This document shows, piece by piece, positions 42,041-50,382 of a stretch of DNA of 64,000 nucleotides (positions within the stretch are counted from its first letter, which is position 1; each line of letters starts with the position of its first letter). The DNA comes from Leifsonia tongyongensis (GTDB taxonomy: Bacteria > Actinomycetota > Actinomycetes > Actinomycetales > Microbacteriaceae): NCBI RefSeq assembly GCF_010686705.1, contig NZ_JAAGWY010000005.1:186001-250000 (forward strand), read 5' to 3'. The notes beneath the pieces are model-generated. The model ran no database searches and was not told the DNA's origin. It was given only the letters and a program-made list of their open reading frames with translations. The position numbers and the translations under genes are program-made.

Positions 42041-43240
42041 ATGGCTCAGTTCGACGCCTCCGCGTCCGCAGTCGGATTCATGCACCAGATCAGGTGGGGG
42101 CTCCTCGAACTTCTACGAGCCAGCCGACGGGATCCGACACTCCGCCTGTCGCTGGAAACATATGACGATGTCTCGTTGCTTACAGCAGACGGATCAGTTG
42201 AGACTGCGCAACAACTAAAGCATCACGGTTCACCCTCTCCGCTCACCGACGGCAACAAGGACCTCTGGTCGACCCTTCGTGTGTGGCTGGAAACGCCGGC
42301 GCTCAAAGACCCTCGTGGACCCGAACTGTTGCTGCTCACCACGAGCGAAATTCCCGACGACACGGCAGCGGCCCTTATCAGTGTGACCAATCGTGTGGAA
42401 CAAATCGCGAGCGCGAAACTGACAGACGCTGCGACGACACTAAAGGCGGAGGCAACCGAGAAGGGACGTCGAGCTTGGCTTGACGCGACCGACGCGGAAC
42501 GTCTCGGGCTCCTCAAACGGGTCCGCATCATCGGTAACAGCCCCAGTATCAACGACGTCGACAACCTCGTTCGCGCAGAGCTATACACAAACGTCCGAGC
42601 AGAGCACTTGGACAGCTTTCTCGAACAGCTCTGGGGATGGTGGCTCGAGATGAGTGTTCGACTTCTGACTACCGAGAAGGGCAAGGGGAAGACCGTCTCC
42701 GCCAGCCAGCTGAGCGCAAAAATGCAAAGCCTGCGAGACAAGTACGTCGACGGCATGCTTCCTCTGGATCCGGCGTATGAATCCTTTGGCGAAGAGGAGC
42801 TCAGCGTCCACAGAGACAAAGCATTTGTCAAGCAGATGACGTGGGTGGGGATCAGCACGACCGGGCGGAACATGCGGAAAGCCCTTCTCGACTACCACCG
42901 CGCATTCGCTCAAACCGCAAAATGGGCCGATGACGGAGACCTGTTAGACGGAGAGCTCACTACCTACGAGAAGCGACTGGTCGAGGAGTGGGAAATTCAA
43001 TTCGAGAACATGATCGACCAACTCGCCCTGAGCGGACAGGACACAGAAACCGCCCGAATCCAGGCGGGCCGAGACCTCTTCAACAGACTCTACGACATGC
43101 AAGAAGTCGTAATCCGGCCAACTTTCACCGAACCTTTCCTCACAAACGGGATGCGACACCTGATTGCTGACAAAGGCGACCTAGGATGGCACCCAGAATT
43201 CCGCGAGAAGATTCGCGAGCTCGTAGGGGCACCAGCGTGA
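42041..43240 (+). CDS. ABC-3C effector protein with Cap4/DUF4297-like nuclease domain
   Basis: A 399-residue protein, first gene of an ABC three-component (ABC-3C) conflict system. The N-terminus has the arrangement of Cap4-like restriction nucleases: FMHQIRWGLLELL, then LSLETYDDVSLL (E39, D42, D43) and QQLKHH (Q58-L-K60), the PD-(D/E)xK catalytic set. The remaining about 280 residues form the C-terminal domain typical of ABC-3C effectors (ends TFTEPFLTNGMRHLIADKG, GWHPEFREKI). ATG at 42041 is preferred over 42029 because GGGGAACGAG precedes it. Its stop overlaps the middle-component start. Confidence 0.8.
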   Translation: MAQFDASASAVGFMHQIRWGLLELLRASRRDPTLRLSLETYDDVSLLTADGSVETAQQLKHHGSPSPLTDGNKDLWSTLRVWLETPALKDPRGPELLLLTTSEIPDDTAAALISVTNRVEQIASAKLTDAATTLKAEATEKGRRAWLDATDAERLGLLKRVRIIGNSPSINDVDNLVRAELYTNVRAEHLDSFLEQLWGWWLEMSVRLLTTEKGKGKTVSASQLSAKMQSLRDKYVDGMLPLDPAYESFGEEELSVHRDKAFVKQMTWVGISTTGRNMRKALLDYHRAFAQTAKWADDGDLLDGELTTYEKRLVEEWEIQFENMIDQLALSGQDTETARIQAGRDLFNRLYDMQEVVIRPTFTEPFLTNGMRHLIADKGDLGWHPEFREKIRELVGAPA

Positions 43241-43731
43241 CGGCACTACGCGGATGGGACGAGCGGCCGCAAGCAACCGCGGCAATCCTCAACCCTGCAC
43301 TCACGGCCGCAACGATCACCTGGGCTGCAGCGCGGTACCGGACAACACTGAAGCAGGCAATGCCGTGGGAACTCAGCTTTCTTGTGGTGCCGATCATCCT
43401 CCACCGTCGTACACGACAGGATTTGCCAGGCAACTCAAACACGCACCTCCCATCGTGGATCACACGCAGTCAAGTCACACTCGCTGGCCTTCCCGAGCGG
43501 GCAACCCAGTTCGCGCCCCACGTTCGCGAAGGCCTCCGTTTCGGACTCCGAACCGACTTGTTCGCACTCACGACCGACGGAGGGATCCACGCCACTATCA
43601 AGGCGAACATGAAACCACCCAAAGACACTGAACTGCGCACTATCCTCACCGCCGCAGCGACACTCGGGGCTATATTCGCGAAAGCCGGAACCCCTATCAA
43701 TGTGTACGCCCAATTTGGAGTCACCCCCTAA
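43237..43731 (+). CDS. ABC-3C system middle component
   Basis: A 164-residue protein beginning at GTG inside the effector stop (GTGA). Conserved pattern of three-component ABC system middle components: GWDERPQATAAILNPALTA, MPWELSFLVVPIILHRRTRQ, LAGLPERATQFAPHVREGLRFG and a C-terminal NVYAQFGVTP. It probably bridges the ATPase and the effector. The next gene starts right after its stop (one base between). Confidence 0.85.
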   Translation: MTALRGWDERPQATAAILNPALTAATITWAAARYRTTLKQAMPWELSFLVVPIILHRRTRQDLPGNSNTHLPSWITRSQVTLAGLPERATQFAPHVREGLRFGLRTDLFALTTDGGIHATIKANMKPPKDTELRTILTAAATLGAIFAKAGTPINVYAQFGVTP

Positions 43732-45744
43732 ATGCAGCTCGTCGGCATAACGATCTATAGCGGCGACGGCCGCACACGCGACGTTCCATTCCGCCTCAAC
43801 CAGCTCAACATAGTCACCGGTGACTCCAAGACAGGGAAAAGCTCCCTGCTAAACATCGTTGACTACTGCCTCGGCCGGAAAGAACCATCAATTCCCACCA
43901 CCGCGTGGTTCCAAGCGATCGCTTGGTACGCCGCAGTCTTCCAATTCAAAGACGGGAGTCGCGCGCTCGTCGCCCGCGAAGCGCCGACCGCGAACTTGAC
44001 CAGCCAGCGGGCGATGCTCGAACTCGGGGGGAAGGACCTCACCGCGCCGCCATTCGAACTGCTCAGGCTGAATACCGACACGGACGCGCTCCGCGCCCAA
44101 ATCGGCGCACGCATCGGACTCGCCGACATCCAACTCGAAAGTGAAGCGTCGCTCCGCGGGCCGATCAGCGTCGGCCTCGGCAGTGCCATCCCATACACGC
44201 TCCAAGAACAACACGAAATCGACAGCAAAGTCACCCTCTTCCACCGACAGGAAGAACTCGCCCAGAACCTCAAAGACACAATCCCGTTCTTCCTCGGCGC
44301 AGTAGATGGCAAGCAAGCGGCCAAACGTGCGCAACTTCGAGAGGCCCGCCAAGCCCTCCGCCGCATCGAAAACGCCCTCGCACTCGCGACGCAAGAAACC
44401 CAAGAACAAGAGATCCAACTTCGGGAACTCCTCTCCGAAGCGCGCGCAGTGGGGCTCGTCAACACCGCATCCGACAACCGCGAGACATCAACGCTCGACA
44501 TCCTCAACGCGCTCCGACTCGAACGTCGAGCCGCCATTATGCCCCGCGGCGCCGATACGCGTGCGCAAGACGAAAGGCGCGCAGCCGAGTCGCAACGTAT
44601 CGAGCTATCGCAACGGCTGAATCGTCTGATGGCCACCCGTGACGTTCTCCTGGACGCTCGCGACGGGGAAGGCGGATACGACGACTCCTTGAAAATCCAG
44701 GCGAGCCGACTTCGCGTACTCGGACTTATCCCTGACCACGATGGCGATGCGGAATTCTGCCCGCTCTGTGAGCAGCAGATGGAGCACCCCGATCCGACAG
44801 TCGCACAGTTGAACCAGCGCTTGACCGACATTCGTACGGAACTCGCCACTGTATCAGCCGTTCGACCCAAGCAGCAGCAGGCACTGCGAGAAGTCGACGC
44901 CGCTATTAGAGAGGTGCGTGAAGGCCTGAATGTGGTTCAATCCGCGATCTTCTCAAGTGGATCAACTGATGTCGGCTCCGACCCTAGCTCGATCGGCGAA
45001 GCTCAGTCATTTGTCCGGGGGCGAATCGATGCGACACTCGACAAGCTGCCAGACCGTGACGACTCGACGATTCGAAGGCTCGAATCCGAAAGAGAGACCG
45101 CCCGCGCACTCGTCAATGCGCTTATGTCCGAGCTTGACGGAGGTGATGCGCGCGAGCAACTCACTTCACGACTAAACGCACTAGGCATCTATCTCGGTGA
45201 CTACAGTCGACGGCTCCACCTTGAACAGTCCGACCGTCCCATCAGACTCGATGTGAACAAGCTCACGGTCGTGGTCGACTCAGAGACGGGTCCGCTGCCG
45301 TTACGCAACATCGGAAGCGGCGAAAATTGGGTCGGATACCACTTGTCGGCCCACCTGGCTCTTCACCACTTCTTCCTCAAGCAGAATCGTCCGGTGCCTC
45401 GGTTCCTGATGTTGGATCAGCCCAGCAAGGCGCATTTCCAATCAGATCGACCGGCCGGCGCAGATGACAACTACTTCGACCCAGATCGCGAAGCAGTGCG
45501 CAACATGTTCAAGCTATTCGCTGACTACCCAGACGAGCTGCAAGGTGGCGTTCAACTGATAGTCGTCGACCACGCGAACTATACGGACGCGAAATGGTTC
45601 ACAAACGCTGTGGTTCACAATTGGAGGGAGGGTACCAAACTCATCCCCGCCGACTGGTTAACCCCTGAGCAGGCCGCAGCAGCAGACAGAGAAGAACGGC
45701 GCCTCCGACAAAGCTTGATGGATCAAGCGCAAACCTTGCACTAG
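43732..45744 (+). CDS. ABC-3C ATPase (DUF3732, SMC/Rad50-like)
   Basis: A 670-residue ABC ATPase of the DUF3732 type. Walker A GDSKTGKSS at residues 30-38 after LNQLNIVTG; long coiled coil (about 190-500) interrupted by a zinc-hook-like CPLC (C343, C346) as in Rad50; signature region NIGSGENWVGYHLSAHL; Walker B with D562 in FLMLDQPSKAHF; His near HANYTD. Such proteins sense DNA and drive the effector. It is the last gene of the ABC-3C operon. A complete set of three components next to one another supports function. Confidence 0.9.
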   Translation: MQLVGITIYSGDGRTRDVPFRLNQLNIVTGDSKTGKSSLLNIVDYCLGRKEPSIPTTAWFQAIAWYAAVFQFKDGSRALVAREAPTANLTSQRAMLELGGKDLTAPPFELLRLNTDTDALRAQIGARIGLADIQLESEASLRGPISVGLGSAIPYTLQEQHEIDSKVTLFHRQEELAQNLKDTIPFFLGAVDGKQAAKRAQLREARQALRRIENALALATQETQEQEIQLRELLSEARAVGLVNTASDNRETSTLDILNALRLERRAAIMPRGADTRAQDERRAAESQRIELSQRLNRLMATRDVLLDARDGEGGYDDSLKIQASRLRVLGLIPDHDGDAEFCPLCEQQMEHPDPTVAQLNQRLTDIRTELATVSAVRPKQQQALREVDAAIREVREGLNVVQSAIFSSGSTDVGSDPSSIGEAQSFVRGRIDATLDKLPDRDDSTIRRLESERETARALVNALMSELDGGDAREQLTSRLNALGIYLGDYSRRLHLEQSDRPIRLDVNKLTVVVDSETGPLPLRNIGSGENWVGYHLSAHLALHHFFLKQNRPVPRFLMLDQPSKAHFQSDRPAGADDNYFDPDREAVRNMFKLFADYPDELQGGVQLIVVDHANYTDAKWFTNAVVHNWREGTKLIPADWLTPEQAAAADREERRLRQSLMDQAQTLH

Positions 45745-46082
45745 CCTCTGTGACTCTAGGTCACGCATATCTCGACTTACGGCCCGAGTCAGAAGAGCAG
45801 GGTTATCCCCTGCGAGACTGAACGTTTGGTGCGCGAGCCGTTCGACCGGAACGAGTTCGGCCATAGGGCAAGGTGCTCGTCTACGAAATCCACGCGTGAA
45901 GTGGCATTGCTTCAGTACGCAGAAATCGACAATCCTCTGGTCTCAACTGACTAAGAATCGGGGCTCGTGACGTCTCAGGTGAGAAAAATGTCAGGTCGAC
46001 TGAGTCAGATGTCATCGAAGGTGCGAGCTGTCAATGTCGGTGGTCGGGCCTACTCTGGAAATAGTCCAAAAAAAGTTCAAAA
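45745..46082. other. island right flank, no gene seen
   Basis: About 340 bases between the ABC-3C operon and the small-peptide gene. No convincing frame. It contains CTCAGGTGAG followed by CGACTGAGTC, which resembles transposon-end repeats but is not assignable, and TGGAAATAGTCCA at 46056-46068, a shortened relative of the TGGACGAAATAGTCCA motif. Confidence 0.35.
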
Positions 46083-46128
46083 CACTACATGTAGTGGAAT
46101 GACAATCGTGTCATTCACGTTATATAGT
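46083..46128 (+). promoter_or_regulatory. promoter with two palindromes for the small-peptide gene
   Basis: CACTACATGTAGTG (46083-46096) is a perfect 14-base palindrome; AATGACA-ATCG-TGTCATT (46098-46115) is a perfect inverted repeat and covers a possible -35 (TGACAA, 46100-46105). A -10 TATAGT lies 17 bases on (46123-46128). The layout indicates a repressible promoter firing 50 bases before the peptide start. Confidence 0.6.
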
Positions 46129-46178
46129 GGGCAGACACCGCAACCAGCGGCTCACACAGACTTCAAGGGGAGGCCATC

Positions 46179-46262
46179 ATGGAATACGAAAGCGACTCAG
46201 TTGGCGGCTACGCAGTTCCCGTCGACCCCATGGATCTTCTGCAGTGCGACAGCTGCCAGTAG
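46179..46262 (+). CDS. 27-residue peptide with C-terminal CxxCQ
   Basis: ATG with GGGGAGG five bases upstream encodes a 27-residue peptide: acidic start (MEYESDSVGG), hydrophobic-polar middle (YAVPVDPMDLL), and ending QCDSCQ with Cys23 and Cys26. It has its own promoter with operators (46083-46128) and a strong terminator (46301-46331), so it is a stand-alone gene. It could be a RiPP-type precursor, a metal-binding or redox peptide, or a leader peptide. No modifying enzymes are adjacent. I do not recognise the family. Confidence 0.6.
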   Translation: MEYESDSVGGYAVPVDPMDLLQCDSCQ

Positions 46263-46300
46263 GCACATAGCGAACACTCTGCAGTACACGAACTGCACGG

Positions 46301-46331
46301 ACCCCGGCAGGCCAGATGGCCTCGCCGGGGT
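46301..46331 (+). terminator. strong terminator after the small-peptide gene
   Basis: ACCCCGGC AGGCCA (46301-46314) pairs with TGGCCT C GCCGGGGT (46317-46331) with one bulged C, followed by TCGTCGTTT. A compact GC-rich hairpin followed by T-rich DNA. Confidence 0.8.
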
Positions 46332-46358
46332 TCGTCGTTTCTGCGCCGCCACAGCCCG

Positions 46359-46428
46359 CTCGCCGCACTCGTTCCGTCCCAGCGCACTACGTATGACACG
46401 TGCGGTGGGAAGCAACGAGTGCGGCGAG
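46359..46428. repeat. 70-base long hairpin / palindromic element
   Basis: CTCGCCGCACTCGTT (46359-46373) is exactly complementary to AACGAGTGCGGCGAG (46414-46428). The inner part can continue pairing (TCCCA with TGGGA; GCGCAC with GTGCGG nearly). It ends about 40 bases before the dehydratase gene. Could be a structured 5' leader, terminator, or a small interspersed repeat. Confidence 0.6.
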
Positions 46429-46470
46429 ACCCAGCAGAGCACGCCGCAAGCGCATCCGTAGAATGGACCG

Positions 46471-46917
46471 GTGCCAGTGAACCCAGAACTGCAGGGGCGT
46501 GTCTTCCCCCCGACCAGTCCGTACCTCGTCGGGCGCGAGAAGATCCGCGAGTTCTCGCGCGCCGTGTTCGCCACCAGCCCGCTCAACGTCGACGTCGACG
46601 CCGCCCGGGCAGCGGGCCACGCCGACCTCGTCGCACCCCCGACCTTCCCGGTCGTCGTGCAGGAACTGACTCTCGCCCAGCTCCTCGCTGAACCGGACGC
46701 CGGCATCGACTTCAGCCGCGTCGTCCACGGCGACCAGCGCTTCAGCTACACCCGCCCCGTCGTCGCCGGCGATGAGCTCACCGCCACCCTCACGGTCTCG
46801 AGCGTGAAATCGCTCGGCGCGCATTCGATGGTGACCGCCGAGTCCGTCATCACGGATGCGCGGGGAGCACACGTCGTCACGGCGGTCTCGACGCTTGTGG
46901 TCAGGGGGGACGAGTAA
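46471..46917 (+). CDS. MaoC-like dehydratase subunit (HadA/FAS1-like)
   Basis: A 148-residue hot-dog-fold protein with the N-terminal MaoC type used by (3R)-hydroxyacyl-ACP dehydratase A subunits: LQGRVFPPTSPYLVGREKIREFSRAV, LVAPPTFPVVVQEL, VVHGDQRFSYTRPVVAGDEL. It lacks the full hydratase-2 motif, which lies in its partner. GTG start at 46471; the stop overlaps the partner's ATG. In mycobacteria HadA pairs with HadB; here the pair sits before murB, a conserved actinobacterial order. Confidence 0.88.
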   Translation: MPVNPELQGRVFPPTSPYLVGREKIREFSRAVFATSPLNVDVDAARAAGHADLVAPPTFPVVVQELTLAQLLAEPDAGIDFSRVVHGDQRFSYTRPVVAGDELTATLTVSSVKSLGAHSMVTAESVITDARGAHVVTAVSTLVVRGDE

Positions 46918-47339
46918 TGGCCCCCCAGTTCGACGACCTGACCGCAGGCGACGTGGTCGCCGAGCGCGACGTGACCTTCTCCCGGGATTCCCTCGTGCGT
47001 TACGCCGGCGCGTCCGGCGACTTCAACCCCATCCACTACCGCGACGACATCGCCACCTCCGTCGGGCTCCCCGGCGTCATCGCACACGGGATGCTCACCA
47101 TGGGCGCCGCCGTGCAGCCGGTCGTCGACTGGGCGGGCGACCCGTCGCGTGTCGTCGACTACCAGGTGCGTTTCACCCGGCCCGTCGTCGTCGACCCTGC
47201 CGACGGCGCGACGGTCTCGGTCGTCGCGAAGGTCGGTCAGCTCGATGCCGAAGCGCAGGTCGCGCGCATCGACCTCACCGTCACGTTCAACGGCGAGACG
47301 GTGCTCGGCAAGGCGCAGGTGCGGGTCTCGCTCGCCTGA
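46917..47339 (+). CDS. MaoC-like dehydratase subunit (HadB-like)
   Basis: A 140-residue hot-dog dehydratase. Catalytic hydratase-2 motif is present: YAGASGDFNPIHYRDDIA (Asp and His), with IAHGMLTMG next. Forms a heterodimer with the product of the overlapping gene before it. Role: dehydration of (3R)-hydroxyacyl chains in fatty-acid elongation or a related route. Its stop is two bases before the murB ATG. Confidence 0.9.
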   Translation: MAPQFDDLTAGDVVAERDVTFSRDSLVRYAGASGDFNPIHYRDDIATSVGLPGVIAHGMLTMGAAVQPVVDWAGDPSRVVDYQVRFTRPVVVDPADGATVSVVAKVGQLDAEAQVARIDLTVTFNGETVLGKAQVRVSLA

Positions 47340-47340
47340 C

Positions 47341-48489
47341 ATGACCGACCCGTCCACGGCATCCGCCGCTCCTGCACTGGCCACTCTCACGACAATGAGG
47401 GTCGGAGGTGTTCCCGACCGTCTGCTGGAGCCCGCCACCCGCGACGAGCTCGTCGCCACCGCGCTGCAGGTGTGGGGCGAGGGCGGCGACTGGCTGCTGC
47501 TCGGCGGCGGTTCGAACACGATCGCGAGCGACGACGGCTTCCCGGGGACGGTCATCCACGTCGTCACTCGGGGAATCGAGCGGCTGGATGCGCCGCCCGG
47601 CCGGGTGCGCATCCGCGTCGAGGCGGGCGAGCCGTGGGACGAGGTGGTCGCCCACGCGGTGCGGAACGGATGGTCGGGAGTCGAGGCCCTCTCGGGCATC
47701 CCCGGTTCGACCGGCGCGGCTCCCTTCCAGAACATCGGAGCCTACGGGCAGGAGCTCGCCTCGAGCCTGGTGGCGATCGACTTCCTCGACTACGCGACGG
47801 GGGATGCGCGCCGGATGACGAAGGCCGAGCTGGCTCTCGGTTACCGCACGTCGGTGCTGAAGCGCGGTCTCGCCGGAGTGGTGCTCGCGGTCGAGCTCGA
47901 GCTGGCCGACGCCAACGAGCCGATGGGCGCGCCGCTCAGCCAGCCGGTCGCCTACGCCCAGCTCGCCGATGCCCTGGGGGTTCCGCTCGGTTCACGCGTG
48001 TCGGTTGCTGAGCTGCGACGCGCAGTCATCACGCTGCGCGCATCCAAGGGGATGGTGCTCGACCCCGACGACGTCGATTCGGTGAGCGCGGGGTCGTTCT
48101 TCACGAACCCGATCGTGTCCGAGAATTTCGCGAGGTCGTTGCCGGCGGCCGCTCCGCGCTGGCCGGTCGAACCCGCTGAGCCCGATGTCGTGCGGGCACT
48201 CGGCCCAGGCGGCGTGCATCCGGATGACGTGCCTCGGCTGGCCGAGGGGCCTTACGAGGTGAAGCTGAGCGCGGCGTGGCTGATCGAGCAGGCGGGCATC
48301 CGGCGCGGGTTCGCGCTTCCCGGCTCGCAGGCGGCGATCTCGACCAAGCACACGCTCGCATTGACGAATCGTGGCGGCGCCGGCGCCGACGAGATCGTCC
48401 AGCTGGCCTCGTACGTGCAGGGGCGCGTGCAGTCGGAGTTCGGCGTGATCCTGCATCCTGAGCCTGTGCTGGTCGGTCTCTCCCTCTGA
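47341..48489 (+). CDS. murB: UDP-N-acetylenolpyruvoylglucosamine reductase MurB
   Basis: A 382-residue FAD enzyme that reduces UDP-GlcNAc-enolpyruvate to UDP-MurNAc with NADPH in peptidoglycan synthesis. Signature parts: LTTMRVGGVPDRLLEP at the N-terminus, LLLGGGSNTI (FAD pyrophosphate), SGIPGSTGAAPFQNIGAYGQE, LGYRTSVLKR, VSAGSFFTNP (catalytic Ser) and the C-terminal Glu region. ATG at 47341 chosen since the frame upstream overlaps the previous gene. Full family length for the type with an extra C-terminal segment. Confidence 0.95.
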   Translation: MTDPSTASAAPALATLTTMRVGGVPDRLLEPATRDELVATALQVWGEGGDWLLLGGGSNTIASDDGFPGTVIHVVTRGIERLDAPPGRVRIRVEAGEPWDEVVAHAVRNGWSGVEALSGIPGSTGAAPFQNIGAYGQELASSLVAIDFLDYATGDARRMTKAELALGYRTSVLKRGLAGVVLAVELELADANEPMGAPLSQPVAYAQLADALGVPLGSRVSVAELRRAVITLRASKGMVLDPDDVDSVSAGSFFTNPIVSENFARSLPAAAPRWPVEPAEPDVVRALGPGGVHPDDVPRLAEGPYEVKLSAAWLIEQAGIRRGFALPGSQAAISTKHTLALTNRGGAGADEIVQLASYVQGRVQSEFGVILHPEPVLVGLSL

Positions 48490-48588
48490 GGCTTTCCCTC
48501 TTCCACCACACCGTGTCCGAGGCTTGTGGTTTCCTTGGGTTGCGCCCGGCGCAACACCCACAACGTCCGACCCGACCAAGGAGCCACG

Positions 48589-49554
48589 GTGATTCACGCC
48601 AGAGGACTCGCACGAACGTTCGACACCAAACGGGGGCGCGAGCGCGTCGCCGTCCAGGCGGTAGCCGGCGTCGACATCGACGTCGAAGAGGGGGAGATCG
48701 TCGGCTTCCTCGGCCCCAACGGAGCAGGCAAGACCACCACGCTCCGCATGCTGACCACTCTGCTCAAACCGACGAGCGGCACCGCGACCGTCGCGGGGTA
48801 CGACCTCGCCACAGAGGCGATCCAGGTCCGCAAGAGCATCGGCTACGTCTCGCAGAGCGGCTCGACCGCCGGTGAGGCGCGCGCCGGCGAAGAGATCGTC
48901 GACCACGGCCTGCTCTACGGCATCAGCGCGTCGCAGGCCGAGAAACGCGGGAAGGAGCTCTTCGACCAGCTCGACCTGGAGGGGATGTGGAAGCGGCAGC
49001 CGAAGACGATGTCCGGCGGCCAGCGCCGGCGTCTCGACATCGCGATGGGTCTCGTGCACGACCCGAGGCTCGTCTTCCTCGACGAACCGACGACAGGGCT
49101 CGACCCCCAGGCGCGGGCGAACCTGTGGGTGCACATCTCCGACCTGCGCACGAAACGCGGAAGCACGCTGTTCCTCACGACCCACTACCTCGACGAGGCC
49201 GACGCGCTCTGCGATCGCATCCTCGTCATCGACCACGGTTCCATCGTTGCCGCCGACACACCGGATGCGCTCAAGCGCCAGGTCGCAGGAGACCTGATCG
49301 AGCTGGTCGTGCACGACGAATCGCACGTGTCGACGGCAGCGGCCCAGCTCGCGCGAATCACCAGCGATGCGGCGACGGATGTGAACGGCCTGGTCGTGAG
49401 CGTCAGGGTGCCGAGCGCGGGCGGCGAGCTGCCCTCGCTGTTGCGATCGCTCGACGCCGCAGGGGTCGGCCTCGCGTCGATCGAGGTGCGCCGGCCGACG
49501 CTCGACGACGTCTTCCTGACCATGACCGGCCGCTCGCTTCGCGAAGACGCCTGA
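48589..49554 (+). CDS. ABC transporter ATP-binding protein (DrrA-like export)
   Basis: A 321-residue ABC ATPase. Walker A GPNGAGKTTTL, Q-loop YVSQSGS, signature MSGGQRRRLDIAMG, Walker B LVFLDEPTTGLDP, H-loop THYLDEAD, and an extra about 100-residue C-terminal domain as in DrrA-type drug exporters. GTG at 48589 has AAGGAG ten bases before. Its permease follows 40 bases on. Likely drug, lipid or antibiotic export. Confidence 0.93.
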   Translation: MIHARGLARTFDTKRGRERVAVQAVAGVDIDVEEGEIVGFLGPNGAGKTTTLRMLTTLLKPTSGTATVAGYDLATEAIQVRKSIGYVSQSGSTAGEARAGEEIVDHGLLYGISASQAEKRGKELFDQLDLEGMWKRQPKTMSGGQRRRLDIAMGLVHDPRLVFLDEPTTGLDPQARANLWVHISDLRTKRGSTLFLTTHYLDEADALCDRILVIDHGSIVAADTPDALKRQVAGDLIELVVHDESHVSTAAAQLARITSDAATDVNGLVVSVRVPSAGGELPSLLRSLDAAGVGLASIEVRRPTLDDVFLTMTGRSLREDA

Positions 49555-49594
49555 GCGCCCGGCCCCGCGCATCCACCGACCAGGAATTTCGACC

Positions 49595-50359
49595 ATGACC
49601 TTCGCACGCCAGACCTGGATCATCTTCCGCCGCCAGATGCGGCTCGCCCTCCGCAACCCCGCCTGGGTGATCATCGGGCTCGCCCAACCCGTTCTCTACC
49701 TCGCCCTCTTCGGACCTCTGCTCGTGCCCCTCGCCCAGCAGATCGGAAACGTCAACGCCTACACGTTCTTCGTCCCCGGCCTCCTCGTGCAGCTCGGACT
49801 CTTCGGAGCGCTCTTCGCCGGCTTCGGGCTCATCTCCGAATGGCGTGAGGGCGTCGTCGAGGCCGAACGCGTGACGCCGGCGAGCCGCACGGCGCTGCTG
49901 CTCGGGCGGGTGGCCCGCGACATCGTGCTGCTCACGGTGCAGGGCATCCTGCTGATCTCGCTCTCGTTCCTGTTCGGGCTCACCGGGTCGATCCCCGGAA
50001 TGGTCTTCGGGCTCTTCCTCACGATGCTGCTCGGCGGCGCCTGCTCGGCCTCGTCGAACGCTCTCGCGCTGTCGACGAAGAGCGAGGATGTGCTGGCGCC
50101 CGTGCTCAACAGCATCGCGCTGCCCGTGCTGCTCCTGTCGGGCATCCTCCTCCCGATCAGCCTGGAGACCGGCGCTCCGCAGTGGCTGGTGACGCTCAGC
50201 GATTTCATGCCGATCAAGTACATCGTCAACGGCATCCGCGACGCGTTCAAGGGCGACATCGCCACGCTGACGACCCTGTGGGGCCTGCTGTGGACGCTGG
50301 TGCTGTTCGCGGCCGGGCTGTGGATCGGCACCCGCACGTTCCGCAAGGACAACGCCTGA
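49595..50359 (+). CDS. ABC-2 type permease (DrrB-like)
   Basis: A 254-residue permease with six helices (for example WVIIGLAQPVLYLALFGPLL at the start; VLLTVQGILLISLSFLFGL; LPVLLLSGILLPI) and the ABC-2 domain pattern, including the RRQMRLALRNPAWVI N-terminus. Partner of the ATPase just upstream. Its end is 23 bases from the converging minus-strand permease gene. Confidence 0.92.
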   Translation: MTFARQTWIIFRRQMRLALRNPAWVIIGLAQPVLYLALFGPLLVPLAQQIGNVNAYTFFVPGLLVQLGLFGALFAGFGLISEWREGVVEAERVTPASRTALLLGRVARDIVLLTVQGILLISLSFLFGLTGSIPGMVFGLFLTMLLGGACSASSNALALSTKSEDVLAPVLNSIALPVLLLSGILLPISLETGAPQWLVTLSDFMPIKYIVNGIRDAFKGDIATLTTLWGLLWTLVLFAAGLWIGTRTFRKDNA

Positions 50360-50382
50360 CGTGTGGGCCGACCCCGGCGGCG

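Noticed and set aside
31476-45744. Island as an integrated phage or conjugative element
   Set aside because: No integrase, relaxase, portal, terminase or tail gene, and no direct repeat of a tRNA end was found, so only accessory island is claimed.
45960-46020. Possible IS481/IS3-type terminal repeat (CTCAGGTGAG...CGACTGAGTC)
   Set aside because: No transposase gene, no matching second end and no target-site duplication could be found in the window.
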